Assembly (NCBI RefSeq): GCF_024168825.1
Contig: NZ_JALJWH010000001.1
Coordinates: 806,001 to 870,000, forward strand
Origin: Paenarthrobacter sp. A20
GTDB lineage: Bacteria > Actinomycetota > Actinomycetes > Actinomycetales > Micrococcaceae
Direction of reading: 5' to 3'
DNA length: 64,000 nt
Shown here: positions 41,918 through 50,706 of the stretch, piece by piece
Numbering within the stretch: position 1 is the first letter of the stretch
Layout of the letters: every line of letters starts with the position of its first letter
Made by a program: the position numbers and the translations under genes
The notes under the pieces: model-generated
Databases searched by the model: none
What the model was told of the DNA's origin: nothing
The model's input: only the letters and a program-made list of their open reading frames with translations

Positions 41918-42595
41918 ATGGGGACAGTTCTGGAGGCCGAGGGCCTGCTTGTGGGGTATGCCGGGGCTCCGGTGTGCGGTGAAGTTTCTGCGTCCGTGGA
42001 CGCTGGCGAAGTCTTGGGAGTCGTAGGCGTCAACGGCGCCGGGAAGTCCACGGTAGCCCGGACCATCGCGGGACGGCAGGCTTCCCTGGCGGGGGACGTG
42101 AAAGTCCATGGGCTCCTCATAGATCCCGACGCCATACCCTTCCGCCGGCAGGTATCCGCGGTCTTCGACGACGACCTCTTCTTCCCTTCGCTCACTGTCC
42201 GGGAGCACCTGCTCCTTGTTGCCCGCGGGCATTCCCTCGATGATCCTGAAGCACGGGTGGAGGACGAGCTGGAATTCTTCGGGCTGCTGGGCAGGTCCCA
42301 TGCCATCCCGGATGCTCTCTCTTCCGGTCAACGGCGCAGGCTGTTGCTCGCCGCTGGACTCATCCGCCCGTCGTCGCTCCTGATCCTTGACGAGCCCGAA
42401 CAACGGCTCGATCCCCGGATGCGGGTGGCGCTCGGCGAACGCATAGCGGCGCATGCCAAAGAAGGTGGCGCAGTAGTCCTGGTGACCCACGATCCGCAGT
42501 TGCTGCTCGCCACGGCCTCCACGTGTTTGGTCATTGACGAGGAAGTCCAGGAATTCGATCCTGAGCAGGGGGCCTCGATCATTGCCGGGTCCTGA
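41918..42595 (+). CDS. ABC transporter ATP-binding protein
   Basis: A 225-residue ATPase. Walker A is GVNGAGKST, the signature is LSSGQRRRLLLAAGL, Walker B LLILDEP, and the switch His is in VTHDPQ. Q-loop and D-loop are recognisable. The permease gene starts inside its 3' end. Together they form a simple ABC-2-like exporter or membrane-bound system of unknown substrate. Confidence 0.92.
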   Translation: MGTVLEAEGLLVGYAGAPVCGEVSASVDAGEVLGVVGVNGAGKSTVARTIAGRQASLAGDVKVHGLLIDPDAIPFRRQVSAVFDDDLFFPSLTVREHLLLVARGHSLDDPEARVEDELEFFGLLGRSHAIPDALSSGQRRRLLLAAGLIRPSSLLILDEPEQRLDPRMRVALGERIAAHAKEGGAVVLVTHDPQLLLATASTCLVIDEEVQEFDPEQGASIIAGS

Positions 42596-44129
42596 CACAG
42601 TCACCCTTTCCCCGTCCACGCAGGGCCGGGAACTTGCCGCCGCAATTGTCCGCTTCACCCACCGGTCCTCCCGACGCTACAAGCGCAGCCGGACCTCATG
42701 GGGCGAACGCTTCGTCGATGCCTACAGCTGGGGCCTGGGAATCGGCGTTTCCCTGACCATCGCTGCCTCGTTTGTCCTGGCGTTGCGCAACGAGATTGCT
42801 GACCGGGCTTCCACCGCAAACGGCATCATCCGGACGCAGTGGCTCGTCCTGCCGGAAGAGGTGCTGTGGACGTCCGTGACCTTCGCGGCCCTCCTGGTCA
42901 TCGGCAACCTGGCCCGCAAGCTCGGTCCGATGACCGTGAACGGAGCCGAGGGCAGCTGGTGGCTGACGCTACCGATCGACCGCCGGCCCATGGTCCTGCC
43001 GCCGTTCCTCCGCAAAGTCGTACTCACTGCGGCTGGTTCGGCAATCATCTACTTGCCCTTCAGCATGGTGACCTTCGTTGACCGCGCTCCCAGGGAGCAC
43101 CTGCTCGCTTCGTTGTCTTTCGGCGCTGCCGGGGCCATTGCGCTGGTTCTGGCAGCCCTGCAACAGCTTCGTTTGCTGTCACCGCGGATTGGCAAAGCAA
43201 CGACGGCGGCGGTCCTGCTTGGGTGCTCGATCCTTCCCGCGCTGGCATCGTCCCCGTGGCCAACAGCGTTGGTCGGCGCGGCCGCCGTCGGACTCCTGTC
43301 GCTTGTCGTGCCGCGTGCCGGGCAGGTGCGGGGCGAAGAACTGGTCCGGGGCGGAGCCGTGGCCGGTCACGCCGGAGCGTCCCTGTTCATGATGGACTCC
43401 AACGAGGTGCTGCGCGCATTGAGCGGAGGCCGTCAAAGCGTCGACGGCGGCAGGGCAGCCAGGTTCTACGCCCGGCCCGCCGGCGGACCGCTGAGGGCCC
43501 TGATCCGCGCCGATGTAGTTGCCTTCCTCCGACTCAATCCCCCGCTGATGCCACCAATCCTGTGGCTTGCTGCCTGCATCGCCATGTTGCTCGTGGAAGG
43601 CGGGCTGCCGGAATTCGCCCAATTGGCGGTCATCGTGATCGCAGGGTGTGCCACGGCTTCCGGTATGGGAAGTGTGGCCCGCAAGACTGCCCTGGTTCCG
43701 GAACTCGACGCACTCCTGCCATTGCACCCGGCACTGGTAAGGACCAGCCGGACGCTCATGCCATGCGCTGCGATGGCACTCTGGATGGCGATCCTGAGCG
43801 GGCTGCTGGTTCTGCTCGGTGCTGCGGATCCCTGGCTCATCGGTGTCGGCGCCCTTGCAGGTGTTGGCATGGGCGCAGGCACGCTCCGCGCGGCCACCAG
43901 AACACCGCCGGACTGGACGGCTCCCCCGGTTGAAACTCCGTTCGGCCCCGTTCCCCGTGCTCAACTCGGCTCGTTGATGCGCGGCCTGGACGTGACAGTC
44001 CTGGCGACCATACCGCTGGTGGTGGCGTTGTACCTCGGCTACGTTCCGCTGCTGGTGGTGATGGTGCAGGCCGTTTTCAGTGCCGGGATCTTCCTTGTGG
44101 TGGTGCTGACCCGGGCCAAGAGGTCCTAG
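42534..44129 (+). CDS. DUF6297-like ABC permease
   Basis: A 531-residue membrane protein with about ten hydrophobic helices (for example GIGVSLTIAASFVLALRN, VTFAALLVIGNLARKLG, VVALYLGYVPLLVVMVQAVFSAGIFLVVVL). A conserved basic N-terminal stretch (RSSRRYKRSRTSWGERFVDAYSWG) resembles DUF6297 proteins, which pair with ABC ATPases. The frame's only canonical start is a TTG at 42534, inside the ATPase gene, giving a 62-bp overlap; homologues suggest translation starts near here, but this is uncertain. Confidence 0.72.
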   Translation: MTRKSRNSILSRGPRSLPGPDTVTLSPSTQGRELAAAIVRFTHRSSRRYKRSRTSWGERFVDAYSWGLGIGVSLTIAASFVLALRNEIADRASTANGIIRTQWLVLPEEVLWTSVTFAALLVIGNLARKLGPMTVNGAEGSWWLTLPIDRRPMVLPPFLRKVVLTAAGSAIIYLPFSMVTFVDRAPREHLLASLSFGAAGAIALVLAALQQLRLLSPRIGKATTAAVLLGCSILPALASSPWPTALVGAAAVGLLSLVVPRAGQVRGEELVRGGAVAGHAGASLFMMDSNEVLRALSGGRQSVDGGRAARFYARPAGGPLRALIRADVVAFLRLNPPLMPPILWLAACIAMLLVEGGLPEFAQLAVIVIAGCATASGMGSVARKTALVPELDALLPLHPALVRTSRTLMPCAAMALWMAILSGLLVLLGAADPWLIGVGALAGVGMGAGTLRAATRTPPDWTAPPVETPFGPVPRAQLGSLMRGLDVTVLATIPLVVALYLGYVPLLVVMVQAVFSAGIFLVVVLTRAKRS

Positions 44130-44136
44130 CCAGGAT

Positions 44137-44988
44137 TTACAGCAGCACCGTGCCTTGGATGCACGTGGCCGACGCTCCGCCTACCCAGATCTCTCCGTCT
44201 TCTGCTTTGACGTGGACCCGGCCGGCCCTGCCCAACGCAGTGCCTTGGGCAGCTATGTACTCCCGGGGTGCCCTGCCGCTGCCGATCAACCATTGGGCTG
44301 CGCCGGCATTGAAGCTGCCCGTGACCGGGTCCTCCACCATGGCGTCGCCCGGAATGAAGGTGCGCACTTCGAAGTCGACGGCGGCACCCGGCTCGTGCGG
44401 GCCGATCACCCCGACCTTGAGGTCACCCATGGCCACGAGGTCCGGTTCGATGGACAGCACCTGCTCGGCTGATCCAAGGAGCACGCCGATCCACTCCGGG
44501 CCGTTGACCAGCCACGATGCATCCAAAAGTGCGTCCTCAGGAAGCCGCAATCCGGCAGCGAGCTGGGCACGGACGCCGCCGTCCACCGGGCCGAAGCGTG
44601 TCAGCGGCGGTGCAGCGAAAGCCAGCCTGCCGGCGTCGTGCTTCACCCGAACCAAACCCGCACCGCATTCCTGAACCAGGACGCCGTCAGTCTTGGGCAC
44701 TCCCCCGGCCTGGAGCCACGTGTGCGCCGAACCCAGCGTGGGGTGACCGGCGAACGGGAACTCCTCGCTGCCCGTGAAGATCCGTACTTTGTAGTCAGCC
44801 TGGGGGTCAGTAGGAGGCAGGAGGAACGTGGTCTCGGAAAGATTGGTCCAATGGGCGAAGTGCTGCATTCTCTCGCTGCTGAGGCCTTCCGCGTCGACCA
44901 CGACGGCCAACGGGTTGCCGAGGTAAGGCTGGTCGGAGAAGACGTCCACTTGGTGGAACGGGCGGCTGCGCAGGGCTTCTGAAGTCAC
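44137..44988 (-). CDS. PhzF family isomerase/epimerase-like protein
   Basis: A 283-residue protein with two diaminopimelate-epimerase-like halves. The N-terminal FHQVDVFSDQPYLGNPLAVVVDAEGL, the catalytic Glu in LSETTFLLPP, TGSEEFPFAGHPTLGSAH and VEDPVTGSFNAGAAQWLI are all PhzF hallmarks. Most members are of unknown function; PhzF itself isomerises trans-2,3-dihydro-3-hydroxyanthranilate. No phenazine genes are near. Confidence 0.92.
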   Translation of the reverse strand: MTSEALRSRPFHQVDVFSDQPYLGNPLAVVVDAEGLSSERMQHFAHWTNLSETTFLLPPTDPQADYKVRIFTGSEEFPFAGHPTLGSAHTWLQAGGVPKTDGVLVQECGAGLVRVKHDAGRLAFAAPPLTRFGPVDGGVRAQLAAGLRLPEDALLDASWLVNGPEWIGVLLGSAEQVLSIEPDLVAMGDLKVGVIGPHEPGAAVDFEVRTFIPGDAMVEDPVTGSFNAGAAQWLIGSGRAPREYIAAQGTALGRAGRVHVKAEDGEIWVGGASATCIQGTVLL

Positions 44989-45046
44989 CGCTGCAGGCTA
45001 TCACCGCTTGCTGGCGGGCCTGCCCCGCGTCTGCGAAACTACCAGC

Positions 45047-45469
45047 ATGGCAGAGAACAAGACCCAGCCCACGGACGTGTCCGTGGAAGAATTCCTGGCC
45101 TCCGTGGAACATCCGAAGCGGCGCGAAGACGGTTTCGAGTTGCTGGACATGATGCGGGACATCACCGGGCAGGAAGCCGTGATGTGGGGTCCTACGATCG
45201 TCGGATTCGGCAGCTATCACTACAAGTACGACAGCGGTCGCGAAGGTGACGCCGCCGCCGTCGGCTTCTCACCACGCAAGGCAAACCTGGTCCTCTACGG
45301 AGTCACGGAAGGCCCTGACGCGGACCGCCTGCTCCCCGAACTCGGCAAGCACAAAACCAGCACCGCATGCCTCTACGTGAACAAACTGGACGACGTGGAC
45401 CGCGGTGTCCTCGCCGAGATGATCCGCACGGGCTACCACCACGTCATGGACGAATTCCACACACCTTAG
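45047..45469 (+). CDS. DUF1801 domain protein
   Basis: A 140-residue protein: VEEFLASVEHPKRREDGFELLDMMRDITGQEAVMWGPTIVGFGSYHYKYDSGREGD, then AAVGFSPRKANLVLYGV and GKHKTSTACLYVNKLDDVDRGVLAEMI. This is a second DUF1801 subgroup, distinct from the protein at 40674-41048. ATG 45047 follows the divergent PhzF gene by 58 bp. Function is unknown. Confidence 0.85.
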   Translation: MAENKTQPTDVSVEEFLASVEHPKRREDGFELLDMMRDITGQEAVMWGPTIVGFGSYHYKYDSGREGDAAAVGFSPRKANLVLYGVTEGPDADRLLPELGKHKTSTACLYVNKLDDVDRGVLAEMIRTGYHHVMDEFHTP

Positions 45470-45483
45470 GTCTCCCGCCGAAC

Positions 45484-45523
45484 AAAAAGGCCCCCACCAC
45501 CGGAATCCGGTGATGGGGGCCTT
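45484..45523 (-). terminator. Rho-independent terminator of the rpsF-rplI operon
   Basis: A 17-bp stem (45487-45503 with 45507-45523, one wobble), loop AAT. A plus-strand A-run at 45484-45488 becomes a T-run on the minus strand. It lies 17 bp beyond the rplI stop and may also end the DUF1801 gene from the other side. Confidence 0.88.
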
Positions 45524-45539
45524 CAGGTGCAGTCAGAGA

Positions 45540-45992
45540 CTACTTTGCTGCAACGACCTCGAGGTCGATGACAGCGGAAACATCCTCGTGCAGGCGAACG
45601 TTGGCCGTGTACGAACCGACAGACTTGATGTGGTTCGGCAGTTCAACGTTGCGCTTGTCGATGGCGCCAAGGCCAGCGGCCTCAACAGCAGCAGCGACAT
45701 CAGCAGGCTTGACGGTGCCGAAGAGACGACCGGACTCGCCGGCCTTCACCTCGAGCTTGACCTTCTTGGAGGACAGAGCCTGGGCCTGTGCCTGAGCAGC
45801 TTCGACAGAAGCGTGGGCACGAGCAGCGCGGGCAGCCTTGATGGACTCAACCTGCTTCTCGCCACCCTTGGTCCAGGTCAGAGCGAAGCCGCGGGGCAGC
45901 AGGAAGTTACGTGCGTAACCGTCCTTGACCTCGACAACGTCGCCAGCAGCACCGAGACCGGTTACTTCGTGGGTCAGAATGAGCTTTGCCAT
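45540..45992 (-). CDS. rplI: 50S ribosomal protein L9
   Basis: A 150-residue protein with the bL9 N-terminal signature [37 protein letters not shown], a long connecting helix and a C-terminal rRNA-binding domain ending [17 protein letters not shown]. Normal length. It is the last gene of the rpsF-ssb-rpsR-rplI operon, 18 bp after rpsR. Confidence 0.97.
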
Positions 45993-46010
45993 GTTAGTTA
46001 ATCCCTTCCC

Positions 46011-46250
46011 TTAGCCGCGGCCAGCGCCGGAGTAAGGCAGCAGAGCAACTTCGCGGGCGTTCTTGATTGCCTGGGCGATCTTGCGCTGTTCCTGAACGGT
46101 AACGCCAGTGACGCGACGAGCGCGGATCTTTCCGCGGTCGGAGATGAACTTGCGCAGCAGTGCTACGTCCTTGTAGTCGATGACAGTGATGTCAGCGGCC
46201 TTCAAGGGGTTGGACTTTGGTTTGGGCTTACGGAGTTCAGCCTTAGCCAT
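46011..46250 (-). CDS. rpsR: 30S ribosomal protein S18
   Basis: A 79-residue bS18: [54 protein letters not shown] is diagnostic. AAAAGGAG precedes ATG. It partners S6 on the 30S platform. No zinc-ribbon Cys motif is present (a C- form), so it should not need zinc. Confidence 0.97.
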   Translation of the reverse strand: MAKAELRKPKPKSNPLKAADITVIDYKDVALLRKFISDRGKIRARRVTGVTVQEQRKIAQAIKNAREVALLPYSGAGRG

Positions 46251-46378
46251 CGTGGAGCTCCTTTTCTATGGAGCCCGTGGATATTGATCCACGGGATGGT
46301 GGTGTTCGACGGCGGTTGGCACCTTGGTGCCTTGCGGCAGTTCCGGTGAGTGTCCGGCGTCGGACTTTTATTTTTTGT

Positions 46379-46960
46379 TTAGAAGGGAGGTTCGGAATCG
46401 GGGCCGTTGCCCCAGCCGCCAGCGTTGCTGACACCGGGCGTAGCCCAGGGGTCATCCTGCTGTTGTGCGGGCTGGTTGCCGCCCCAGGTTCCACCGGAGT
46501 TGCCGCCGCCTTGGTTTCCACCGGGAGCGCCACCTCCAAAGCCACCGGAGTTACCGGCGTTACCGCCACCAAAGCCACCCTGGCCACCGCCGGAGCGCTG
46601 GGTTCGGTTGACCTTGGCGTTTGCGTAACGCAGGCTGGGGCCGATTTCGTCGACCTCAAGCTCGATTACGGTGCGCTTTTCGCCTTCTTTGGTTTCGTAA
46701 GAACGGCTCTTCAAACGGCCGGAAACGATGACGCGCATGCCCTTTGTGAGGGACTCGGCCACGTTCTCAGCTGCTTCTCGCCATACCGATGCGCGGAGGA
46801 ACAGGGTTTCCCCGTCCTTCCACTCATTGGACTGGCGGTCAAAGGTCCGGGGAGTAGAAGCGATGGTGAAGTTCGCTACTGCTGAGCCAGACGGGGTGAA
46901 CCGCAGCTCGGGGTCATTGGTGAGATTACCGATGACCGTAATAGTGGTTTCGCCTGCCAT
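46379..46960 (-). CDS. ssb: Single-stranded DNA-binding protein
   Basis: A 193-residue SSB. The OB-fold spans 1-115 ([59 protein letters not shown]). A Gly/Asn/Gln-rich disordered linker follows, and the acidic tip DSEPPF binds partner proteins. It lies between rpsF and rpsR as is usual. The 128-bp gap to rpsR holds no gene; it contains the inverted repeat CGTGGAT-N4-ATCCACG near the rpsR start. Confidence 0.97.
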   Translation of the reverse strand: MAGETTITVIGNLTNDPELRFTPSGSAVANFTIASTPRTFDRQSNEWKDGETLFLRASVWREAAENVAESLTKGMRVIVSGRLKSRSYETKEGEKRTVIELEVDEIGPSLRYANAKVNRTQRSGGGQGGFGGGNAGNSGGFGGGAPGGNQGGGNSGGTWGGNQPAQQQDDPWATPGVSNAGGWGNGPDSEPPF

Positions 46961-47010
46961 CTACTGCCTCCTTGTTCGTTCCTGCGTAGTAAAGATCTTG
47001 AAGGGGCTGA

Positions 47011-47316
47011 TTACTCAGCAACGACCTTCTGGTCTTCAGGGCGGATGATCTTGGTGCGCATGATCGTCTCGTTGAGAGACAGCTGGCGATCAAGTTCCTT
47101 GGCGGTAGCCGGTGCTGCGGTGAAGTTCACCACTGCGTAGATACCTTCGGACTTCTTCTTGATGTCGTATGCCAGACGGCGACGGCCCCAGATGTCAACC
47201 TTTTCGATGGTTCCACCATCGGTGGTGATGACATTGAGGAACTTCTGAAGCGACGACTCTACGGTACGCTCTTCGACCTCGGGGTCGATGATTACCATCA
47301 ATTCGTAAGGACGCAT
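47011..47316 (-). CDS. rpsF: 30S ribosomal protein S6
   Basis: A 101-residue bS6: [26 protein letters not shown] and [27 protein letters not shown] are diagnostic. I use ATG 47316, 11 nt after a strong AAAGGAGGTG; the GTG at 47328 lies within that ribosome site. It heads the rpsF-ssb-rpsR-rplI operon. Confidence 0.96.
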   Translation of the reverse strand: MRPYELMVIIDPEVEERTVESSLQKFLNVITTDGGTIEKVDIWGRRRLAYDIKKKSEGIYAVVNFTAAPATAKELDRQLSLNETIMRTKIIRPEDQKVVAE

Positions 47317-47345
47317 ATGTGAACCCACCTCCTTTGGGCTAAGCG

Positions 47346-47364
47346 GTTACGGTATTTCCGTAAC
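47346..47364 (-). promoter_or_regulatory. Hairpin in the rpsF leader, possible S6:S18 autoregulatory element
   Basis: GTTACGG and CCGTAAC form a perfect 7-bp stem with a 5-nt loop, about 30 nt upstream of the rpsF start on the minus strand. Leader motifs bound by the S6:S18 complex repress this operon in several bacteria. The stem is seen; the role is inferred and the CCG-bulge detail was not modelled. Confidence 0.3.
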
Positions 47365-47547
47365 AGGAGGTTCATTTGCGATGCTGTGGCTCACTCCCCC
47401 GCCGAAGACTCGGAAGGAGGGCGCAACACAGACTTCAATATCTTAGTGCATCTCCTGCACCCAAAGCTATTCGAGGGGATCCGGAGCTGGAACCGGCCGG
47501 ATTGCGTATGTGGATAACCCAGCGCCGGGGCACGGAATACTGGGACC

Positions 47548-47886
47548 ATGACCACCCTGAAGTCCATCGTCCTCTTCGTTTTGGCTGCCGTCGCAGAAAT
47601 CGGTGGGGCCTGGCTCATTTGGCAGGCCGTGCGTGAAGGCAAGGCCTGGTGGTGGGCAGGACTGGGCATCCTGGCCCTGGGGATCTACGGATTCTTTGCC
47701 GCTTTCCAGCCCGACGCCCACTTTGGCCGCGTTCTGGCCGCGTACGGTGGCGTGTTCATTGTGGGTTCGCTGGCGTGGGGAATGCTGATGGACGGCTTCC
47801 GACCGGACCGCTGGGACATCATCGGCGCCGCAATCTGCGTAGTAGGCGTCGCCGTGATCATGTTTGCCCCGCGCTCAGGCGCGTAG
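47548..47886 (+). CDS. UPF0060 (YnfA family) small membrane protein
   Basis: A 112-residue, four-helix protein with the family pattern [52 protein letters not shown] and [27 protein letters not shown]. YnfA proteins resemble small multidrug transporters; their substrates are poorly defined. A perfect DnaA-box 9-mer (TGTGGATAA, 47509-47517) lies just upstream. Confidence 0.92.
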   Translation: MTTLKSIVLFVLAAVAEIGGAWLIWQAVREGKAWWWAGLGILALGIYGFFAAFQPDAHFGRVLAAYGGVFIVGSLAWGMLMDGFRPDRWDIIGAAICVVGVAVIMFAPRSGA

Positions 47887-47919
47887 GCCAGCACCCGGAC
47901 GCCTCGGCCATAGACGACA

Positions 47920-47950
47920 AAACCCCCGGAAGATGACCTTCCGGGGGTTT
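47920..47950. terminator. Bidirectional rho-independent terminator
   Basis: AAACCCCCGGAAG (47920-47932) pairs perfectly with CTTCCGGGGGTTT (47938-47950). A/T runs on both sides let it end both the YnfA gene and the minus-strand tRNA. Confidence 0.88.
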
Positions 47951-47955
47951 CCGTG

Positions 47956-48038
47956 TGCGCGGAGGGGGACTTGAACCCCCACCCCCTTTCGAGGACTAGC
48001 ACCTCAAGCTAGCGCGTCTGCCATTCCGCCACCCGCGC
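47956..48038 (-). tRNA. tRNA-Leu (anticodon GAG)
   Basis: The minus strand folds as a class II tRNA. The acceptor GCGCGGG pairs with TCCGCGC, discriminator A. The anticodon arm is CTAGC-TTGAGGT-GCTAG with anticodon GAG. There is a long variable arm (CCTCGAAAGGG), and the T-arm contains GGGGGTTCAAGTCCCCC. CCA is not encoded. It decodes CUC/CUU. Confidence 0.95.
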
Positions 48039-48157
48039 AAGGTGATCAGGAGAACCAGCGTTTCGTTTTTCTCCTCGACAGCGACAAAGACACTAACACG
48101 AGGAACGGCAATCCGTGGATTCCTGTCCCCGTGATGGCGTCCCGCTAGGGTGGGGCC

Positions 48158-48319
48158 ATGGATGCCACACCCCTGAACACCCTTGTCCTAACGGTCGTCT
48201 TCGCCGCAATCGGGCTGTATGCCCTGTACTACGTGATCCGCGCCGGCGTCCGGGACGGCATCCTCCAGGCAGACAAGAAGCGCGAAACGTCACCCCGAAC
48301 AGACATTCCCACTGGCTAG
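48158..48319 (+). CDS. Small single-helix membrane protein (53 aa)
   Basis: ATG 48158 (after GTGGGG) to TAG 48319. One transmembrane helix (about residues 8-27, LVLTVVFAAIGLYALYYVI) is followed by a short basic cytoplasmic tail (RAGVRDGILQADKKRE). The next membrane gene starts 9 bp after its stop, so the two are likely co-transcribed. Function is unknown. Codon use looks coding, but at this size the call is moderate. Confidence 0.6.
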   Translation: MDATPLNTLVLTVVFAAIGLYALYYVIRAGVRDGILQADKKRETSPRTDIPTG

Positions 48320-48328
48320 GCTGTGCAC

Positions 48329-48988
48329 ATGGACAAGGTCAGGGTGAGGCGGAGCCGGCCGCGCTTCGTCGTCATGGTTCTAGCCGGCGCCGTGGCCTTC
48401 GTCGTCACTGGAGTCCCAGGCAACTGGGTGGATGCACCGGCCGTCGGCTGGGCCGTGGCAGCGCTTGTCTACGTGGCCTGGGTGTGGCTGGTGATCGCCC
48501 GCCTCGATCCGGCCCAGACTGAACAACACGCCACCTCCGAGGACCCTTCCAGGGGAGTCACGGACCTGCTGATACTCGTGGCAAACCTTGCCAGCCTTGC
48601 CGCTGTGGCCGCCGTGATCGTCAATTCGCATACGGAAGGAACGGGCGCCCGCCTGTCTTCTGCGGCTCTCGCGCTGGCCTGCGTGGCACTGTCCTGGATG
48701 CTGGTCCAAACGCTCTTCACCCTGCGTTACGCGGAGCTCTACTACAGCCCGGAGGCCGACGCCGGCGGTGAAGTGGGCGGCATCAGCTTCAACCAGGACC
48801 GCCCGCCCCAGTACACGGACTTTGCCTATCTCGCCACCAGCTTGGGGATGACTTACCAGGTATCGGACACCAACATTGGCAACCACCGGATCCGCGCCGA
48901 AGCCCTGAAGCACAGCCTGCTGTCCTACCTCTTCGGCACTGTCATCCTGGCCGTCACCATCAACCTGGTCATCGGGCTGGCGCAGTAG
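48329..48988 (+). CDS. DUF1345 membrane protein
   Basis: A 219-residue protein with five hydrophobic helices and the DUF1345 signature near the end: FNQDRPPQYTDFAYLATSLGMTYQVSDTNIGNHRIRAEALKHSLLSYLFGTVILAVTINL. The D-F-x-Y and R/H pattern is conserved in the family. Function is unknown. ATG 48329 is preferred to GTG 48323. Confidence 0.88.
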   Translation: MDKVRVRRSRPRFVVMVLAGAVAFVVTGVPGNWVDAPAVGWAVAALVYVAWVWLVIARLDPAQTEQHATSEDPSRGVTDLLILVANLASLAAVAAVIVNSHTEGTGARLSSAALALACVALSWMLVQTLFTLRYAELYYSPEADAGGEVGGISFNQDRPPQYTDFAYLATSLGMTYQVSDTNIGNHRIRAEALKHSLLSYLFGTVILAVTINLVIGLAQ

Positions 48989-49066
48989 CCGCTGCTTGGT
49001 CCCGTTAAAGCGAAACGGGACAACCGCCGTCGAACATTGACGGCAGCTGCCCCGCGGTAAAGACGC

Positions 49067-50482
49067 TTACGACGCCGGCCCGGAACCAACCTCGGAGCGC
49101 TCGGCTTCCGCTGTAGTCGCCCGGGGCGGGGTTGCTCCACGCTTGCGGTAGCGGAACACGCCGATGGCTACGACGACAGCTGCCAGTGCGAGGGACAGGA
49201 ACAGGGACTCACGGGTGGATTCGATGATGACCATCCCGATAATCAGCGCCACGATGGCAGCGATGGCGATCCACGTGAGGTACGGGAAGAACCACATTTT
49301 GAGATCGAGGTCCTTGGCTGCTGCACCCATTCGCTTGCGCAGGATGAGCTGCGAGGTCGCGATGACCAGCCAAACGAAGAGCGCGATGGCACCGGAGGTG
49401 TTCACGAGGAACAGGAACACCGTGTCCGGGGCGATGTAGTTGAGGCCAACGGTGACGAACCCAACCACGGTGGACGCGAGGACAGCTGCAGCCGGAACGC
49501 CGCGCTTGGAGATCTTCATCCACGACCTGGGAGCATCGCCACGCTGGGAGAGAGAGAACAGCATGCGGCTGGCCGTGTACAGGCCGGAGTTCAGGCAGGA
49601 GAGCACCGAGGTGAGGACAACGATGTCCATGATGGTGCCCGCGCCCGGGATGCCGTAGAGCTCGATGACGGCAACGTAGGGGCTCTTGGCAACAGAGGCG
49701 TCGTTCCAAGGCAGGAGCGTCACCACGATGGCGATGGATCCGATGTAGAAGATCAGGATGCGCCACACCGTGGACTTCACGGCCTTCTTGACGGCGTCCA
49801 CGGGGTTCTCGGATTCGCCGGCTGCAATGGTGGCGATTTCGGCGCCGAAGAACGAGAAGACCACCACGAGGATGCCCGCCAGGACAGCGCCCGGCCCATT
49901 CGGCATGAAACCACCCTGATCCAGGAGGTTCGCAACGCCAGGTGCGGAAACGCCCGGCATCAGGCCAAGGATCGCGGCAATACCGGCGAGGAGGAAGATC
50001 ACGATTGCAGCGACCTTGATGGACGCGAACCAGAACTCAAACTCGCCGTAGGACTTCACCGAGCCGAGGTTCGTCAGGGTCAGGAGGACCATGAGAACCA
50101 ATGCCCAGATCCATTGATCGACGCCGGGAACCCAGCGGTGCATGATGGCGGCGCCCGCCGTTGCCTCGATGCCGAGGACGATGATCCAGAACCACGCATA
50201 GAGCCAGCCAATACTGAACCCTGCCCAACGGCCAAGGGCTTTATCAGCGTATGTGGAGAACGAGCCGGTTTCAGGGTTGGCCGCAGCCATCTCACCAAGC
50301 ATGCGCATGACGAGAATGACCACGAGGCCTGCGGCCAGGTAGGCCACGAGGATGCCCGGGCCAGCCTGCTGAATGGCAGCGCCGGAGCCTACGAACAGAC
50401 CTGCTCCAATGACGCCGGCGATGGCAATCATGGACAGGTGGCGCGGCTTCAGGGACTTGGAAAGCTGTTGGTCAGCGTGCAT
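49067..50482 (-). CDS. Amino acid permease (APC superfamily, GabP/AnsP-like)
   Basis: A 471-residue, 12-helix transporter. The N-terminal KPRHLSMIAIAGVIGAGLFVGSGAAIQQAGPGILVAYLAAG, EMAAANPETGSFSTYADKALGRWAGF, and FFGAEIATIAAGESENPVDAVKKAVKSTVWRI are the AAT-family signature. The sequence leans toward gamma-aminobutyrate or asparagine permeases. It is a single gene; a 16-bp palindrome lies 170 bp upstream. Confidence 0.92.
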   Translation of the reverse strand: MHADQQLSKSLKPRHLSMIAIAGVIGAGLFVGSGAAIQQAGPGILVAYLAAGLVVILVMRMLGEMAAANPETGSFSTYADKALGRWAGFSIGWLYAWFWIIVLGIEATAGAAIMHRWVPGVDQWIWALVLMVLLTLTNLGSVKSYGEFEFWFASIKVAAIVIFLLAGIAAILGLMPGVSAPGVANLLDQGGFMPNGPGAVLAGILVVVFSFFGAEIATIAAGESENPVDAVKKAVKSTVWRILIFYIGSIAIVVTLLPWNDASVAKSPYVAVIELYGIPGAGTIMDIVVLTSVLSCLNSGLYTASRMLFSLSQRGDAPRSWMKISKRGVPAAAVLASTVVGFVTVGLNYIAPDTVFLFLVNTSGAIALFVWLVIATSQLILRKRMGAAAKDLDLKMWFFPYLTWIAIAAIVALIIGMVIIESTRESLFLSLALAAVVVAIGVFRYRKRGATPPRATTAEAERSEVGSGPAS

Positions 50483-50651
50483 GGATCGGCGCCGTCCTTT
50501 AGGTTTTGGGAATTGGCCTCAGTGGTGTGCCACGGGCCACATGACTAATTCACGCTAACCTGCTACAACGATGCCGATCCTGTGCAACCGAACATTTTGC
50601 CTGCTCCGAAACAGGGACCATGCACAAAATGTAAACCTCAGGGCATCTAAT

Positions 50652-50667
50652 GTTTCCTATAGGAAAC
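50652..50667. promoter_or_regulatory. Perfect 16-bp palindrome upstream of the permease
   Basis: GTTTCCTATAGGAAAC lies in the 224-bp gap between the permease start (50482) and the aminopeptidase stop (50707). The TTTCC-N4-GGAAA layout resembles operators of dimeric regulators. Otherwise I see nothing else in this gap. Confidence 0.35.
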
Positions 50668-50706
50668 TTTTGAAATGGCCCTGAAATGACTGCTTGAGGC
50701 TTTCCC

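Noticed and set aside
47509..47517. Single perfect DnaA box upstream of the YnfA gene
   Set aside because: An isolated 9-mer in 64 kb is expected by chance; not treated as a functional site.
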